DNA from: Marinifilum sp. D737
Lineage (GTDB): Bacteria > Bacteroidota > Bacteroidia > Bacteroidales > Marinifilaceae
Direction of reading: 5' to 3'
Length of the DNA: 64,000 nucleotides
Assembly: GCF_026672275.1 (NCBI RefSeq)
Contig: NZ_JANQCD010000001.1
Span: 372,001 to 436,000, forward strand
In this document: positions 26,203-36,106 of the stretch, one piece after another
How positions within the stretch are numbered: position 1 is the first letter of the stretch
Layout: every line of letters starts with the position of its first letter
Made by a program: the position numbers and the translations under genes
The notes under the pieces: model-generated
Told to the model about the DNA's origin: nothing
The model's input: only the letters and a program-made list of their open reading frames with translations
Databases searched by the model: none

Positions 26203-28836
26203 CTATCCTTCAATTTTGTGAAGTACCATTTTCTTGGCAGCTTCAATGGCTTGCTGTAATCCTTTAGGATCTTTACCACCAGCCGATGCAAAGAATGGTT
26301 GTCCACCACCACCACCTTTGATTTCTTTGGCAGCTTCGCGAACAATATTTCCTGCATGCAAGTCATATTCTTTCACAAGGTTATCAGAGAACATGATGGT
26401 TAAGTTTGCTTTACCACCCAAATCGGCACCAGTGATGAATACCAAATTATCAACTTCACCTTTTAATTGGAAAGCGATGTCTTTTAAATCAGCAGCACTT
26501 CCAACAGTTAATGGCTCAGTAATGAAATTTACATCTTTGGTTACAGATATGTTAGCCTTAAGATCATTCTTCATCACCTTTAAGCGATCTTTCATAAAAC
26601 CATCCAAATCCTTTTTCAAGCCTGAATTTTCAGACATCAGGTCTTCGATGTTTTTAAGTAGGTTTTGGCTCGATTTAAATATTTTTTCAATATTTCGCAG
26701 CGTATTCAATTTGTCATTGATGTATTGCTCAGCTTTGTCAGCAGTAATTGCTTCAATTCTTCTAACACCTGCTGAGATAGCTCCTTCTGAAATAATCTTG
26801 AATAAGCCTATCTGACCTGTTGCTTCAACGTGGGTACCACCACATAGTTCAACAGAATCGTTGAATTTTACTACACGAACCAAATCGCCATATTTTTCAC
26901 CAAATAAAGCCATTGCTCCCATATTTACAGCTTCAGCCATTGGGATGTGGTTTTTGATTTCAATAGCAATATTTTCCCTGATCTTCTTGTTTACAATAGC
27001 TTCAACTTTAGCAATCTCTTCATCAGTTACTTTTTGGAAGTGTGAGAAGTCGAAACGCAAGTGATCAGGATTTACCAAAGAACCTTTCTGCTCAACGTGA
27101 TCGCCTAAAATTTCACGCAATGCATGGTGCATTAAGTGAGTTGCAGTGTGGTTGTTTGCAGTAAGATTTCTTTTGCTAGTACTTACAACTGCTTTAAAGG
27201 TTGCAGTTGGATCGGTAGGCAATTCTTTTGCAAAGTGAACAATCAAACCATGTTCTTTCTTGGTATCGATGATGGAAATTTTCTGACCATTTGCTTCAAT
27301 GTAACCAGTATCTCCAACCTGCCCACCACTTTCGCCATAGAATGGAGTGATGTTGAATACCATTTGGTAAGAATCTTTTCCTTTGCTAGTGATTTTTCTG
27401 TAGCGAGTAATTCTTACATCTGTGCTTAGGTAATCGTAACCAACAAATTCCTCAACATCATCTTTTAAAAGCTCAACCCAATCGCCAGTATCAACAGAAG
27501 TTGCAGAGCGAGATCTGTTTTTCTGAGCTTCCATTTCAGTGTTGAATTCCTTGCGATTCACAACCAAATCTTGTTCTTTCAAAATCAATTCGGTCAAATC
27601 CAATGGGAATCCGTAAGTATCATATAATTCAAAAGCCAACTTACCAGGAACAACCTTAAAGTCGTCAGCTTTTGTTTTTTCTATAATTTGATCTAACAAT
27701 TTAATTCCATTCTCAAGTGTTCTCAAGAATGAGTTTTCTTCTTCCTTAACTACTTTTTCAATTAAGGTCTGCTGTTTTACCAACTCAGGGAAGTGTTGTC
27801 CCATTACTTCAATCAATACTGGAATCAAACGATACATGAAAGGATCTTTGAATCCTAGGAAGGTATATCCGTAACGAACTGCTCTACGAAGAATACGGCG
27901 AATTACATATCCAGCTTTGTTGTTCGATGGCAACTGTCCGTCGGTAATAGCAAAAGCAATGGTTCTGATATGGTCAGCAATAACACGAAGTGCAATGTCA
28001 ATTTCTTCATCATTACCATACACCTTACCACCCATTTTAGCAATGGTCTGAATGATTGGTTGGAAAACATCAGTATCGTAATTCGAAGTTTTTCCTTGCA
28101 TTGCCATACACAAACGTTCAAAACCCATTCCTGTATCAACATGCTGATGTGGAAGAGGCTCTAATGAACCATCAGCTTTACGGTTGAATTGCATAAATAC
28201 AAGGTTCCAGATCTCAATTACTTGAGGGTGATCCATATTTACAAGATCTCTACCTGAAGTAATTTTTCTCTCTTGATCACTTCTTAAGTCGATATGAATT
28301 TCAGAACAAGGACCACATGGACCTTGATCACCCATTTCCCAGAAGTTATCTTTTTTATTGCCATTGATAATATGATCTTCCGGAAGGTATTTCATCCAAT
28401 ATCCTGCAGCTTCATCATCACGATCTAACTTATCGTCAGCACTACCTTCAAATACAGAGGCATATAAACGATCTGTTGGCAGTTTATAAACTTCAGTTAA
28501 AAGTTCCCATGCCCAATCAATGGCTTCTTTTTTAAAGTAATCACCAAACGACCAGTTACCCAACATCTCGAACATGGTGTGGTGATAGGTATCGTGACCT
28601 ACTTCTTCAAGGTCGTTGTGTTTTCCTGAAACACGAAGACATTTCTGAGAGTTGGCAATTCTGTTATATTTTACTGGTGAGTTACCAAGAAAAATATCCT
28701 TAAACTGATTCATACCTGCATTGGTAAACATCAATGTAGGATCATCTTTAATTACCATCGGTGCCGATGAAACGATTTTATGTTGCTTTGAATTAAAAAA
28801 ATCCAAAAATGCTTTTCTGATTTCGCTAGAATTCAT
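26203..28836 (-). CDS. alaS: Alanyl-tRNA synthetase
   Basis: An 877-residue class II synthetase of normal length. The catalytic core opens with [20 protein letters not shown] and contains [19 protein letters not shown]. The editing domain has [17 protein letters not shown], with its HxxxH metal site, and [10 protein letters not shown] near residue 665, which supplies the second cysteine-histidine pair. The C-Ala domain ends with a glycine-rich [16 protein letters not shown], important for tRNA contact. It charges tRNA-Ala and clears mischarged Ser and Gly. It diverges from the M23 peptidase gene; a minus-strand TAACTTTG (28882-28889) is a plausible -7 element. A terminator follows the stop. 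Confidence 0.97.
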   Translation of the reverse strand: MNSSEIRKAFLDFFNSKQHKIVSSAPMVIKDDPTLMFTNAGMNQFKDIFLGNSPVKYNRIANSQKCLRVSGKHNDLEEVGHDTYHHTMFEMLGNWSFGDYFKKEAIDWAWELLTEVYKLPTDRLYASVFEGSADDKLDRDDEAAGYWMKYLPEDHIINGNKKDNFWEMGDQGPCGPCSEIHIDLRSDQERKITSGRDLVNMDHPQVIEIWNLVFMQFNRKADGSLEPLPHQHVDTGMGFERLCMAMQGKTSNYDTDVFQPIIQTIAKMGGKVYGNDEEIDIALRVIADHIRTIAFAITDGQLPSNNKAGYVIRRILRRAVRYGYTFLGFKDPFMYRLIPVLIEVMGQHFPELVKQQTLIEKVVKEEENSFLRTLENGIKLLDQIIEKTKADDFKVVPGKLAFELYDTYGFPLDLTELILKEQDLVVNRKEFNTEMEAQKNRSRSATSVDTGDWVELLKDDVEEFVGYDYLSTDVRITRYRKITSKGKDSYQMVFNITPFYGESGGQVGDTGYIEANGQKISIIDTKKEHGLIVHFAKELPTDPTATFKAVVSTSKRNLTANNHTATHLMHHALREILGDHVEQKGSLVNPDHLRFDFSHFQKVTDEEIAKVEAIVNKKIRENIAIEIKNHIPMAEAVNMGAMALFGEKYGDLVRVVKFNDSVELCGGTHVEATGQIGLFKIISEGAISAGVRRIEAITADKAEQYINDKLNTLRNIEKIFKSSQNLLKNIEDLMSENSGLKKDLDGFMKDRLKVMKNDLKANISVTKDVNFITEPLTVGSAADLKDIAFQLKGEVDNLVFITGADLGGKANLTIMFSDNLVKEYDLHAGNIVREAAKEIKGGGGGQPFFASAGGKDPKGLQQAIEAAKKMVLHKIEG

Positions 28837-28878
28837 GAGTCTATTATGTTTTAAATAGATGAGATTTCGTTACTTAGC

Positions 28879-28908
28879 TTGCAAAGTTAGATTAATTCCT
28901 TAATTTTG
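28879..28908. promoter_or_regulatory. Overlapping divergent promoters of alaS and the M23 peptidase gene
   Basis: Rightward: TTG at 28879-28881, 19 bp, TAATTTTG at 28901-28908. Leftward: TAACTTTG on the minus strand at 28882-28889, inside the spacer of the rightward promoter. Both match TAnnTTTG. Two polymerases could not occupy both at once. Confidence 0.6.
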
Positions 28909-28967
28909 TTGACTTAAATGAGCAAAAAATTAGACTTTTTCTGCAAAAATTAACCTAAAAGTATTAG

Positions 28968-29936
28968 ATGGCGAAAACAAAGTATCAGTTTAACCCTGAG
29001 TCTGTTAGCTACGAAAAGGTAGAAATTAATTTTAAGACACGCTTAGCCAATGTTCTTAAGCATATGGCTTCCAGTTCAGTACTAGCTATTTTTATGGTTG
29101 TAGTATTGTTCTATTTCTTCGGTTCACCCAAGGAAAGATCGTTGGAAAGAGAAAATCAGAGATTAATAAATCAATACAGTTTATTAAATACAAAACTTCA
29201 ACAGGTTCAAACCGTTCTGAGTGATTTGGAGCAAAGAGATGATAATATTTACCGTGTTATTTTTGAAGCAGAACCGATTCATTCAAACATCCGTAAAGCG
29301 GGATTTGGAGGAGTAAATCGTTACAAGCATTTAGAGAGTATGGACAATGCTGAGCTTGTAATTTCAACTACTAAAAAGTTAGATCAGGTTGCAAAATCAT
29401 TGTATGTACAAACCAAATCATACGATGATGTTGAAGAAATGGTAAAGAACAAGTTTAAAATGCTTTCTGCAATTCCTGCAATTATGCCACTTGCAATAAA
29501 GGATTTTGGACGTATTTCTGCAGGTTATGGCTGGAGAATTCATCCAATTTATAAAACTCGTAAGTTTCATGATGGAATGGACTTTACAGGAAAAATTGGA
29601 ACACCAATTTATGCAACTGGTGATGGAGTTGTAAAAACAGTTAGGAAAGAGAGAGGATATGGTAAGAAAATCGTGATTGATCATGGTTATGGCTATACAA
29701 CCATTTATGCTCACTTGGATAGTTACAGGGTAAGAAGAGGACAAAAGGTAAAGCGTGGAGAAATTATAGGAGAACTTGGAAATACAGGTATTTCAACAGG
29801 ACCTCACTTGCATTATGAAGTAAGAAAGGGACGAAAGACATTAAATCCGATTAACTACTATTTTAATGACATTACAGCAGAGGAATACGACCAAATGGTT
29901 GCATATGCTGAAAACACTGGTCAAACAATGGATTAA
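28968..29936 (+). CDS. M23 family metallopeptidase (peptidoglycan endopeptidase) with membrane anchor
   Basis: A 322-residue protein. One membrane segment lies near 34-52 (SSVLAIFMVVVLFYFFG), then a coiled-coil-like stretch (about 60-95), and an M23/LytM domain in the last 140 residues. The zinc ligands are in FHDGMDF (HxxxD) and HLHYEVRKG (HxH), with the family landmarks GRISAGYGWRIHP and GNTGISTGPHLHYE. It should cut peptide cross-links in peptidoglycan from the periplasmic face. It is divergent from alaS and stands before a MerR gene, with an intrinsic terminator between the two. The catalytic set is complete, unlike EnvC/NlpD-type activators. Confidence 0.92.
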   Translation: MAKTKYQFNPESVSYEKVEINFKTRLANVLKHMASSSVLAIFMVVVLFYFFGSPKERSLERENQRLINQYSLLNTKLQQVQTVLSDLEQRDDNIYRVIFEAEPIHSNIRKAGFGGVNRYKHLESMDNAELVISTTKKLDQVAKSLYVQTKSYDDVEEMVKNKFKMLSAIPAIMPLAIKDFGRISAGYGWRIHPIYKTRKFHDGMDFTGKIGTPIYATGDGVVKTVRKERGYGKKIVIDHGYGYTTIYAHLDSYRVRRGQKVKRGEIIGELGNTGISTGPHLHYEVRKGRKTLNPINYYFNDITAEEYDQMVAYAENTGQTMD

Positions 29937-29970
29937 TTCTACCGACAAAAATAATGAGAACATAAAAAGT

Positions 29971-30003
29971 GGCACGGAAAAATTTATTCCGTGCCATTTT
30001 ATT
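29971..30003 (+). terminator. Intrinsic terminator after the M23 peptidase gene
   Basis: GGCACGGAA pairs with TTCCGTGCC around a seven-base loop, followed by ATTTTATTT. Confidence 0.8.
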
Positions 30004-30085
30004 TATTACTTTAGTTAATAATTTATTCCCATGTACTTAGCTTTGCCCTTATTAAAAGAAGGGGTAAGATTTAAAATTAATCGAC

Positions 30086-30421
30086 GTGCCTTACAAAGAG
30101 AAGAAAATAGAAAAGCTTTATTATTCAATTGGTGAAGTTGCTGATATGTTTAAGGTAAATACCTCCTTAATCAGATATTGGGAAAAGGAATTTGATGTTA
30201 TTAAGCCAAAGAAAAATAAGAAAGGGAATCGTTTTTTCACTCAGGGCGATATTGAAAATTTTCATTTGATTTTCCATTTGGTAAAAGAACGAGGAATGAC
30301 TCTTAAAGGAGCCAAGCAAAAACTCAAAGAGAACAAAGAAGATACAGAGAATAATTTTACTGTTGTGTCTCGTTTGCAAGAGATCAAAGATCTGTTGTTG
30401 GAAATCAAAGATGCACTATAA
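30086..30421 (+). CDS. MerR family transcriptional regulator
   Basis: A 111-residue protein starting at GTG. The MerR-type winged helix is clear: YYSIGEVADMFKVNTSLIRYWEKEF, described by its IGEVA and IRYWE landmarks, and RFFTQGDIENFHLIFHLVKERG. A short helical tail of about 35 residues follows (VSRLQEIKDLLLEIKDAL). There is no effector-binding domain and no cysteine set for metal sensing. Bacteroidota carry this gene in a block with M23 peptidase and Nif3-like genes. It is followed by the Nif3-like gene after 19 bp, so they likely share a transcript. Target unknown. Confidence 0.85.
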   Translation: MPYKEKKIEKLYYSIGEVADMFKVNTSLIRYWEKEFDVIKPKKNKKGNRFFTQGDIENFHLIFHLVKERGMTLKGAKQKLKENKEDTENNFTVVSRLQEIKDLLLEIKDAL

Positions 30422-30440
30422 TCATTAAAACTTATTAGAA

Positions 30441-31535
30441 TTGAAAGTACGGGATATTATTTCGTCTATAGAAGAGGTTGCGCCATTATCGTACCAGGAA
30501 TCGTATGATAATGCAGGACTTATTGTTGGAGAATACAATCAAGAGGTTAGTGGCATTTTAATCTGTCTTGATGTAATTGAAAGTGTTGTTGAAGAAGCAA
30601 TTCAAAAAGGAGCGAATTTAATTGTAGCTCATCATCCGATTGTATTTAAGGGCTTAAAACGATTTAACGGGTCGAACTATGTTGAACGAACTGTAATGAT
30701 GGCCATTAAGAATAACATTGCCATTTATGCAGCACATACCAATATCGATTCGGTTCGTGGTGGAGTTAGTGAAAGAATTTGTGATTTAATAGGCTTGCAA
30801 AACAAGAAGGTCTTGTCTCCAATTGGTGGTGATCTTAAGAAATTAGTAACTTTTGTTCCTAATGATCATGCGCAAAAGGTAAGAGAAGCTCTTTTTAGTG
30901 CTGGAGGTGGAAGCATTGGGAATTACGATTCGTGCAGTTTTAATGTGGAAGGAGAAGGAACTTTTCGTGGAGGAGAAGAAACCAATCCGTTTGTAGGAGA
31001 AAAAGGGAAGCTACATTTTGAGAAAGAAGTGAGGGTGGAAACCATTTTTCCAAAACATTTAAAAGGAAAAGTAGTGGGAGCAATGCTAAATGCTCATCCT
31101 TATGAAGAGGTTGCCTATGATATTTACTCTTTAGACAATAACAATCCACATGTAGGATTAGGAATGATCGGAGAGTTGGAAAGTGAAGAAAACACGATTG
31201 ATTTTTTGAAAAGAATTAAAGAAATATTCGGTTGTGGTTGTATAAAACATACCAATATTCATAAGGAAAAGATTAAAAAAGTAGCTGTTTGCGGTGGAAG
31301 CGGAAGTTTTTTATTGAGAAATGCCATATCGGCTAAAGCCGATATATTTGTTACCGGAGACTTTAAATATCACGAGTTTTTTGATGCTGAGAACAAATTA
31401 ATAATTGCCGATATTGGACATTATGAAAGTGAACAGTTTACTCGAGATATTTTTTATGAGATAGTTACAAAAAAATTACCTAACTTTGCGGTTCATATTT
31501 CTGAGATAAATTCGAATCCAATAAATTATTTGTAA
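30441..31535 (+). CDS. Nif3-like dinuclear metal-centre protein
   Basis: A 364-residue protein of the Nif3/YbgI (DUF34) family, starting with TTG. Metal ligands are in LIVAHHPIVFKG (two His), AAHTNIDSV and the C-terminal DIGHYESEQ. The middle third (about 125-230) is the PII-like insertion found in longer bacterial members, shown by VTFVPNDHAQKVREALFSAGGG. These proteins form hexameric toroids with two metals per subunit. The old label GTP cyclohydrolase 1 type 2 has weak support, and the cellular role is unsettled. Its stop is 4 bp before the zinc-ribbon protein's start, so the two are probably translated from one mRNA and may act together. Confidence 0.88.
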   Translation: MKVRDIISSIEEVAPLSYQESYDNAGLIVGEYNQEVSGILICLDVIESVVEEAIQKGANLIVAHHPIVFKGLKRFNGSNYVERTVMMAIKNNIAIYAAHTNIDSVRGGVSERICDLIGLQNKKVLSPIGGDLKKLVTFVPNDHAQKVREALFSAGGGSIGNYDSCSFNVEGEGTFRGGEETNPFVGEKGKLHFEKEVRVETIFPKHLKGKVVGAMLNAHPYEEVAYDIYSLDNNNPHVGLGMIGELESEENTIDFLKRIKEIFGCGCIKHTNIHKEKIKKVAVCGGSGSFLLRNAISAKADIFVTGDFKYHEFFDAENKLIIADIGHYESEQFTRDIFYEIVTKKLPNFAVHISEINSNPINYL

Positions 31536-31539
31536 ACAT

Positions 31540-32376
31540 ATGACAACACAAGATCCAAAAGCTTCAGATTTTAAGGATATTTCAGTTGAAGAAAAATTAC
31601 GTACATTGTACGAAATGCAGTCTGTTGATTCTGAGGTAGACCAAATTAGAACGCTAAGAGGGGAGCTTCCTTTGGAAGTGCAGGACTTGGAAGATGAGAT
31701 TGCCGGACTTGATACCAGAATCGAAAATCTAAATAACGAGGTAAAAGAACTTGTCGATACGATTGCTAAGAAAAAGCAAGAGATTAAAGAAGCTGGTTTG
31801 TTAATTAAAAAGTACGAAGCTCAGCAGATGAATGTTCGCAATAACCGTGAGTTTGATTCTATTTCTAAGGAAATCGAATTTCAAAACCTGGAAATTGAAC
31901 TGTGCGAAAAGCGTATCAAGGAGTTTACTGCGGAAATGGGTAACAAAAAAGCTTTAATCGAAAATTCAGAAGCTATTTTTTCTGAGAAGAAAGCTGATTT
32001 GGAATCTAAAAAAGGCGAGTTGGATGAGATCGTTTCTGAAACTCAAAAAGAGGAAGAAAAGTTGATGGATAAGTCTGAATCTTTCAAAACTAAAATTGAA
32101 GAGAGACTTTTAACAGCATATTCAAGAATTCGCTCGAACGCAAGAAACGGATTAGCAGTTGTTACCGTTGAGCGTGATGCATGTGGAGGTTGTTTTAATA
32201 AGATTCCACCACAGCGTCAAATGGACATCCGTTCTCGTAAAAAGATTATCGTTTGTGAGTATTGCGGACGTATTTTGGTTGACCGTTACATTTGCGATTA
32301 CGATCACAGTCTTGAGGAAGCTGATAAAGCTGCAGCTGCTGCTAAGCCTAAAAGAAGAACTCGTAAAAAAGAATAG
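31540..32376 (+). CDS. Coiled-coil protein with C4-type zinc ribbon (DUF164 / zf-RING_7)
   Basis: A 278-residue protein. A long coiled coil (about 20-190) rich in Glu, Lys and Leu leads to a C4 zinc ribbon: CGGC at about 211-214 and CEYC at about 238-241. The tail is Ala/Lys/Arg-rich (AAAAAKPKRRTRKKE). Members of this family sit next to Nif3-like genes in many bacteria, as here. The ribbon suggests nucleic-acid or protein binding, and the basic tail would favour nucleic acid. No enzymatic motif is present. An intrinsic terminator begins about 20 bp after the stop. Confidence 0.85.
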   Translation: MTTQDPKASDFKDISVEEKLRTLYEMQSVDSEVDQIRTLRGELPLEVQDLEDEIAGLDTRIENLNNEVKELVDTIAKKKQEIKEAGLLIKKYEAQQMNVRNNREFDSISKEIEFQNLEIELCEKRIKEFTAEMGNKKALIENSEAIFSEKKADLESKKGELDEIVSETQKEEEKLMDKSESFKTKIEERLLTAYSRIRSNARNGLAVVTVERDACGGCFNKIPPQRQMDIRSRKKIIVCEYCGRILVDRYICDYDHSLEEADKAAAAAKPKRRTRKKE

Positions 32377-32397
32377 TACGATTTTGAAAAATATAGA

Positions 32398-32430
32398 AAC
32401 GGTTATCTTTACGGAGGTAACCGTTTTTTA
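32398..32430 (+). terminator. Intrinsic terminator after the zinc-ribbon gene
   Basis: AACGGTTA pairs with TAACCGTT around a 12-base loop, then TTTTT. The T-run ends only 2 bp before the first ATG of the thioredoxin-like gene. Confidence 0.8.
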
Positions 32431-32432
32431 TT

Positions 32433-32777
32433 ATGCCATATTGCAATATGAATATATCAGATTATAAAGAATTGCAGAGCTTGAAGGATAAGCGAGAATC
32501 GTTTTATATTTATTTTTCAGCTCCCAATTGTGGTGTTTGCGAGGTATTAAAGCCTAAATTGGAAGAGTTGTTTAAGAATGATTTTGACAAATTAAAAGCA
32601 TATCATGTAAATACTGCAATGCAGCCGGATATTGCTGCCCAGGAAGGTTTGTATACAAACCCTTCTCTACTTGTTTTTATGGATGGGCAGGAAGTTTTAA
32701 GAAGAAGCAGAGCAATTGGCTTGGATGAGGTCTATGACTCTTTAAATCGATATTATAAGATGTTTTTCCAGAAATAA
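32433..32777 (+). CDS. Thioredoxin-family protein
   Basis: A 114-residue protein, or 109 if ATG 32448 is used. The active site is CGVC at residues 33-36 (SAPNCGVCEVLKP). The cis-proline region is in YTNPSLLVFMDGQEV. There is no signal peptide, so it acts in the cytoplasm as a thiol-disulfide oxidoreductase. The usual WCGPC is replaced by NCGVC, which is a different redox character. The upstream terminator ends 2 bp before the first ATG, leaving no room for a promoter in between, so the gene depends on read-through or on a promoter inside the hairpin region. A terminator follows. Confidence 0.85.
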   Translation: MPYCNMNISDYKELQSLKDKRESFYIYFSAPNCGVCEVLKPKLEELFKNDFDKLKAYHVNTAMQPDIAAQEGLYTNPSLLVFMDGQEVLRRSRAIGLDEVYDSLNRYYKMFFQK

Positions 32778-32779
32778 AA

Positions 32780-32812
32780 AATGCCAGTAACTCAATTACT
32801 GGCATTTCTTTT
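32780..32812. terminator. Bidirectional terminator between the thioredoxin and CoA-binding genes
   Basis: ATGCCAGTAA pairs perfectly with TTACTGGCAT around loop CTCAA, with A-run to the left and TTCTTTT to the right. Confidence 0.8.
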
Positions 32813-32823
32813 AATCTCTTGTT

Positions 32824-33195
32824 CTAATATACTCCCGTATTCAACATCACTAGTGGACATGCTTCTTCGGTTTCGATACCATGAGCATTCGCTTTTTTAT
32901 AAAATTCGGGATTCTCAGTACCAGGAGGAAATAGAATTCTTTCTGGTTTTAATCCAATGATATAATCATGGAAAGACTCCAGGTTTTTAGGAGAAAGATA
33001 AATTGCTACTGTTTGAACTTTAGTCTCACATGGCTTTCCTGTTTGAATTTGTACATCAGAAATATTTCCTTCTTTATTTCCTACTGCTACAGTTTCAATA
33101 TTGTGCTTACGAAGAAGTTTTACACATTTATTTGAGTATCGATCCTCATTTGTACTCGCGCCGATAACGAGTGTTTTTCCTGTATTTTGCATCAT
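32824..33195 (-). CDS. CoA-binding domain protein (CoA_binding_2)
   Basis: A 123-residue Rossmann-like protein. The N-terminal TLVIGASTNEDRYSNKCVKLL gives the nucleotide-binding glycine turn, and the C-terminal part has RILFPPGTENPEFYKKAN and EEACPLVML, the landmarks of CoA_binding_2 proteins. The family binds CoA or a CoA ester; the cysteine in ACPLVML is conserved in many members. M2 is an equally possible start. It is transcribed toward the shared terminator with the thioredoxin gene and has no evident partner. Confidence 0.85.
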   Translation of the reverse strand: MMQNTGKTLVIGASTNEDRYSNKCVKLLRKHNIETVAVGNKEGNISDVQIQTGKPCETKVQTVAIYLSPKNLESFHDYIIGLKPERILFPPGTENPEFYKKANAHGIETEEACPLVMLNTGVY

Positions 33196-33316
33196 AAAGT
33201 ATTTATATATCTATATGTAATAAATATAGTGAAATAGTGGATACATTTTGCGAAATACAAAAAAACCTTTTACTAAGTTATAAATGGTTATTAGCGATGT
33301 AATGGTAATTTTGACA

Positions 33317-36094
33317 TTAATAATCATCCTTAGCATTGCCAAAAAGCTTAAAATTATAGGTTATTGTAAAAATTGGTCTGGCAAAAATGGACATTTTATA
33401 ACCGTTAACTTTTTCGCCTTCAGTCCTAAAGAATATGTTATACGCATTTTGGCGTCCTAGGACATTGTAAACCGCTATTGTCCAAGAACTGTGGTTTAAT
33501 TTTTTAGCTACCAGGTTACCATTTAGTGTTGCTGCAACATCTAACCTTAAATAATCAGGCATTCTCATTGAATTACGATCTGAGTAGTAAACTCTATCTG
33601 TATTTGCAAAATTATAATACGCTAAAGGAGCAGTAAATGGTCGTCCTGTGCTGTAGGCAAAGTTTGTTGAAACATTTATTCTCCTGCTTAATTTGTAATT
33701 GGCAACAAATTTGAAATCGTGCGGTTTATCGTAGTTTGCAGGAAAATACTCGCCATTGTTAACACGTTCCTCGTTAAATTGACTGTTTATTTTATGCTGT
33801 ATTCTAGAATATGTATAATTTATCCAACCAGTTAACTTTCCAGTTTTCTTTTGAAACATCAATTCAATTCCATATGCTTTACCTTCGCCATTTAACACAT
33901 CAGTTTCTAAATGTTCGTTCATCACTAATTGAGCACCTCCTTTATAATCTAGAATGTTATTCAGTCTTTTGTAGTAGGTTTCAATTGAGGCTTCCAAGCT
34001 TTTTTGCCGCATTGTTTTATAAAGACCAAGTGAATATTGTTTGCTCTTTTGTGGTTTTAAATACTTGTCACTAAGTTTCCAAATATCAGTAGGAGTCATC
34101 GATGCTGTATTTGAAATTTTCTGAATGTATTGATTCATTTCGTTATAACTTGCCTTTAAAGAGCTGTTTAATCCTAATCTTATATTGGTTGAAATTCTTA
34201 TCTCTGGGGATGAATACGTAGTTATAAAACCAGATTTGTGATTGGTAATTCCTTCTGTAGATTGTAAATTTCTAGCTTGCCCACTTTTATAATTGTATTC
34301 CGTTTTTGGTCCTAAATTTCCATAAAATGAATATCTAAGCCCTAAGGATAAAGACATGAAATGTGAAATTTCAAACTCATCGCTAATATATGCCGCAAGT
34401 TCTATAGCTTGTTCGTCTTCCAGTTTTCTGGGACTTACCAAAGATTGTTGATTACTTGGCTTCTGTTGACCAGGTGAAAGATCATAGTATATTGAGTTGA
34501 TTCCAAAATCAATTTTATGATTTTTACTGGATAAATAAGAAAAATCAGAATTGAATAAGTATTGATTGAAATTGTAGTCTATTGAATAGGATAAGCTAGG
34601 TTCTTTTCTATATTCAGTTGTATATGCATATTTACTATACGCAGCAGAGAAGGTGGAAAATAATTTAGGACTAAAAATATGTTTCCATTTTAAAGTTGAT
34701 GCTACGGAGTTGTAATCGAATTTATCTTCAAGATGATAGTCGAATTTGTCATAGCTATAGTATCCAGATAAGTATATGCTATTTTTATCGTCTAAGTCCC
34801 ATGAAAAGTTTCCTTGTAAATCGTGAAAGTTGGCACTGCTTTTCTTAAGTTTTGAATCGTTTAAAAGTTTTAAAACCCAATCGGAATAGGTTGTTCGGCC
34901 AGCTATTATAAATGAACTTTTATTTTTTTTAAGAGGTCCTTCTATTGTGATTCGGCCAAATACGGGACTAATTCCACCATTTACCTTTAAGTTTTTTCTG
35001 TTACCATCTTTTAAACTCAAATCCATAACCGAAGAAGATCTACCACCATATTTTGCAGGAATTCCACTTTTATATAGGGTGATGTCTTTTATTATATCAG
35101 AATTAAAACCAGAGAAAAAACCAAAGAAATGTGAGGTGTTATTGATTGGAGCTTGGTTAAGTAAAACCAAATTTTGATCTGTGTTTCCACCTCTTACATT
35201 AAAACCACTTGAAGCTTCACCTACACTTTGGACTCCAGGTAATAGTAAAGTACTTTTAATAATATCTGCTTCACCCATTCCAAGAGGTAATTGTTTTAGT
35301 GTTTTAACTGATATTTTATCCATCCCCATTCTTAAATTACGGATTGGATCTTCTGTTTTAGCTGTCACAATTACCTCCTTTAAAGAGGTTGGCTTGTTTT
35401 TCATCTCAACATTAAGCTTTCCATCTGAATGTATAATGATGTTTCGATAAGTGGTTTTCATTCCAACGGATCGATATTCAACACGGTATTTACCAATAGG
35501 AATGGTTATTGAATATTGACCGTATTGATTAGTAACTGTACCTTTTTTTAAACTGCTAAAATAAACCACAGTTCCAATAAGAGGCTCTCCACTTTCAAAA
35601 TCTGTTATCTTGCCACCAAAAGTTGAATTGATCTTTTTAGGATTGTGTGCTCTGTCACCTATTGTGAAAAATTGATACTCTAAGCTTATTTTATTAGAAG
35701 TTGTTTTTTTTACGATTGGTGAAGTATAAATCAAAGAATCTATAACAATTGTATTATTTTTTGAAAGGAAGCTTTTATAACCTTTAGCATAGTTGGTTTT
35801 TATCTGGTAATCTTTTGTGAAAATTACATTTTTACCATTAATAATTTTATAATTTAAATTGCTTTGTGTTCCCAGCCATTTTATAACTTCCCTGATATCT
35901 TCACTTTTGAAATTTGGATTCAAATGAATCTTTGGAATCCATTCAGGTTTATAATAAAATTGAAAATTAGATTTATTTTCTAATTCATTTACAACCTCAT
36001 TGAATGAAATTGAATCTTTTTGTAGTGTAATTGATTGTCCTATTGCATTAATGTGGAACAATACAAGTAGTGTGAAGGTTATGAATCTACGCAT
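33317..36094 (-). CDS. TonB-dependent receptor with STN and CarboxypepD_reg-like domains
   Basis: A 925-residue outer-membrane receptor. A signal peptide (1-19) is followed by a secretin/TonB short N-terminal domain (about 20-75: ISFNEVVNELENKSNFQFYY), then a carboxypeptidase-regulatory-like domain (about 158-240: FESGEPLIGTVVYFSS), a plug (about 255-365: GFNVRGGNTDQNLVLLNQAPI) and a 22-strand barrel ending in ITYNFKLFG. STN domains usually signal to an anti-sigma/ECF pair, but no such pair is nearby. It follows a small exported protein gene by 12 bp. The DUF4249 lipoprotein and MG2-like protein, its usual companions, lie in the opposite direction. Confidence 0.9.
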   Translation of the reverse strand: MRRFITFTLLVLFHINAIGQSITLQKDSISFNEVVNELENKSNFQFYYKPEWIPKIHLNPNFKSEDIREVIKWLGTQSNLNYKIINGKNVIFTKDYQIKTNYAKGYKSFLSKNNTIVIDSLIYTSPIVKKTTSNKISLEYQFFTIGDRAHNPKKINSTFGGKITDFESGEPLIGTVVYFSSLKKGTVTNQYGQYSITIPIGKYRVEYRSVGMKTTYRNIIIHSDGKLNVEMKNKPTSLKEVIVTAKTEDPIRNLRMGMDKISVKTLKQLPLGMGEADIIKSTLLLPGVQSVGEASSGFNVRGGNTDQNLVLLNQAPINNTSHFFGFFSGFNSDIIKDITLYKSGIPAKYGGRSSSVMDLSLKDGNRKNLKVNGGISPVFGRITIEGPLKKNKSSFIIAGRTTYSDWVLKLLNDSKLKKSSANFHDLQGNFSWDLDDKNSIYLSGYYSYDKFDYHLEDKFDYNSVASTLKWKHIFSPKLFSTFSAAYSKYAYTTEYRKEPSLSYSIDYNFNQYLFNSDFSYLSSKNHKIDFGINSIYYDLSPGQQKPSNQQSLVSPRKLEDEQAIELAAYISDEFEISHFMSLSLGLRYSFYGNLGPKTEYNYKSGQARNLQSTEGITNHKSGFITTYSSPEIRISTNIRLGLNSSLKASYNEMNQYIQKISNTASMTPTDIWKLSDKYLKPQKSKQYSLGLYKTMRQKSLEASIETYYKRLNNILDYKGGAQLVMNEHLETDVLNGEGKAYGIELMFQKKTGKLTGWINYTYSRIQHKINSQFNEERVNNGEYFPANYDKPHDFKFVANYKLSRRINVSTNFAYSTGRPFTAPLAYYNFANTDRVYYSDRNSMRMPDYLRLDVAATLNGNLVAKKLNHSSWTIAVYNVLGRQNAYNIFFRTEGEKVNGYKMSIFARPIFTITYNFKLFGNAKDDY

Positions 36095-36106
36095 CTTTTT
36101 TTGAGT

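Noticed and set aside
26234-26815. 193-codon plus-strand frame opposite alaS
   Set aside because: AlaS is unmistakable on the other strand; the antisense product has no family resemblance.
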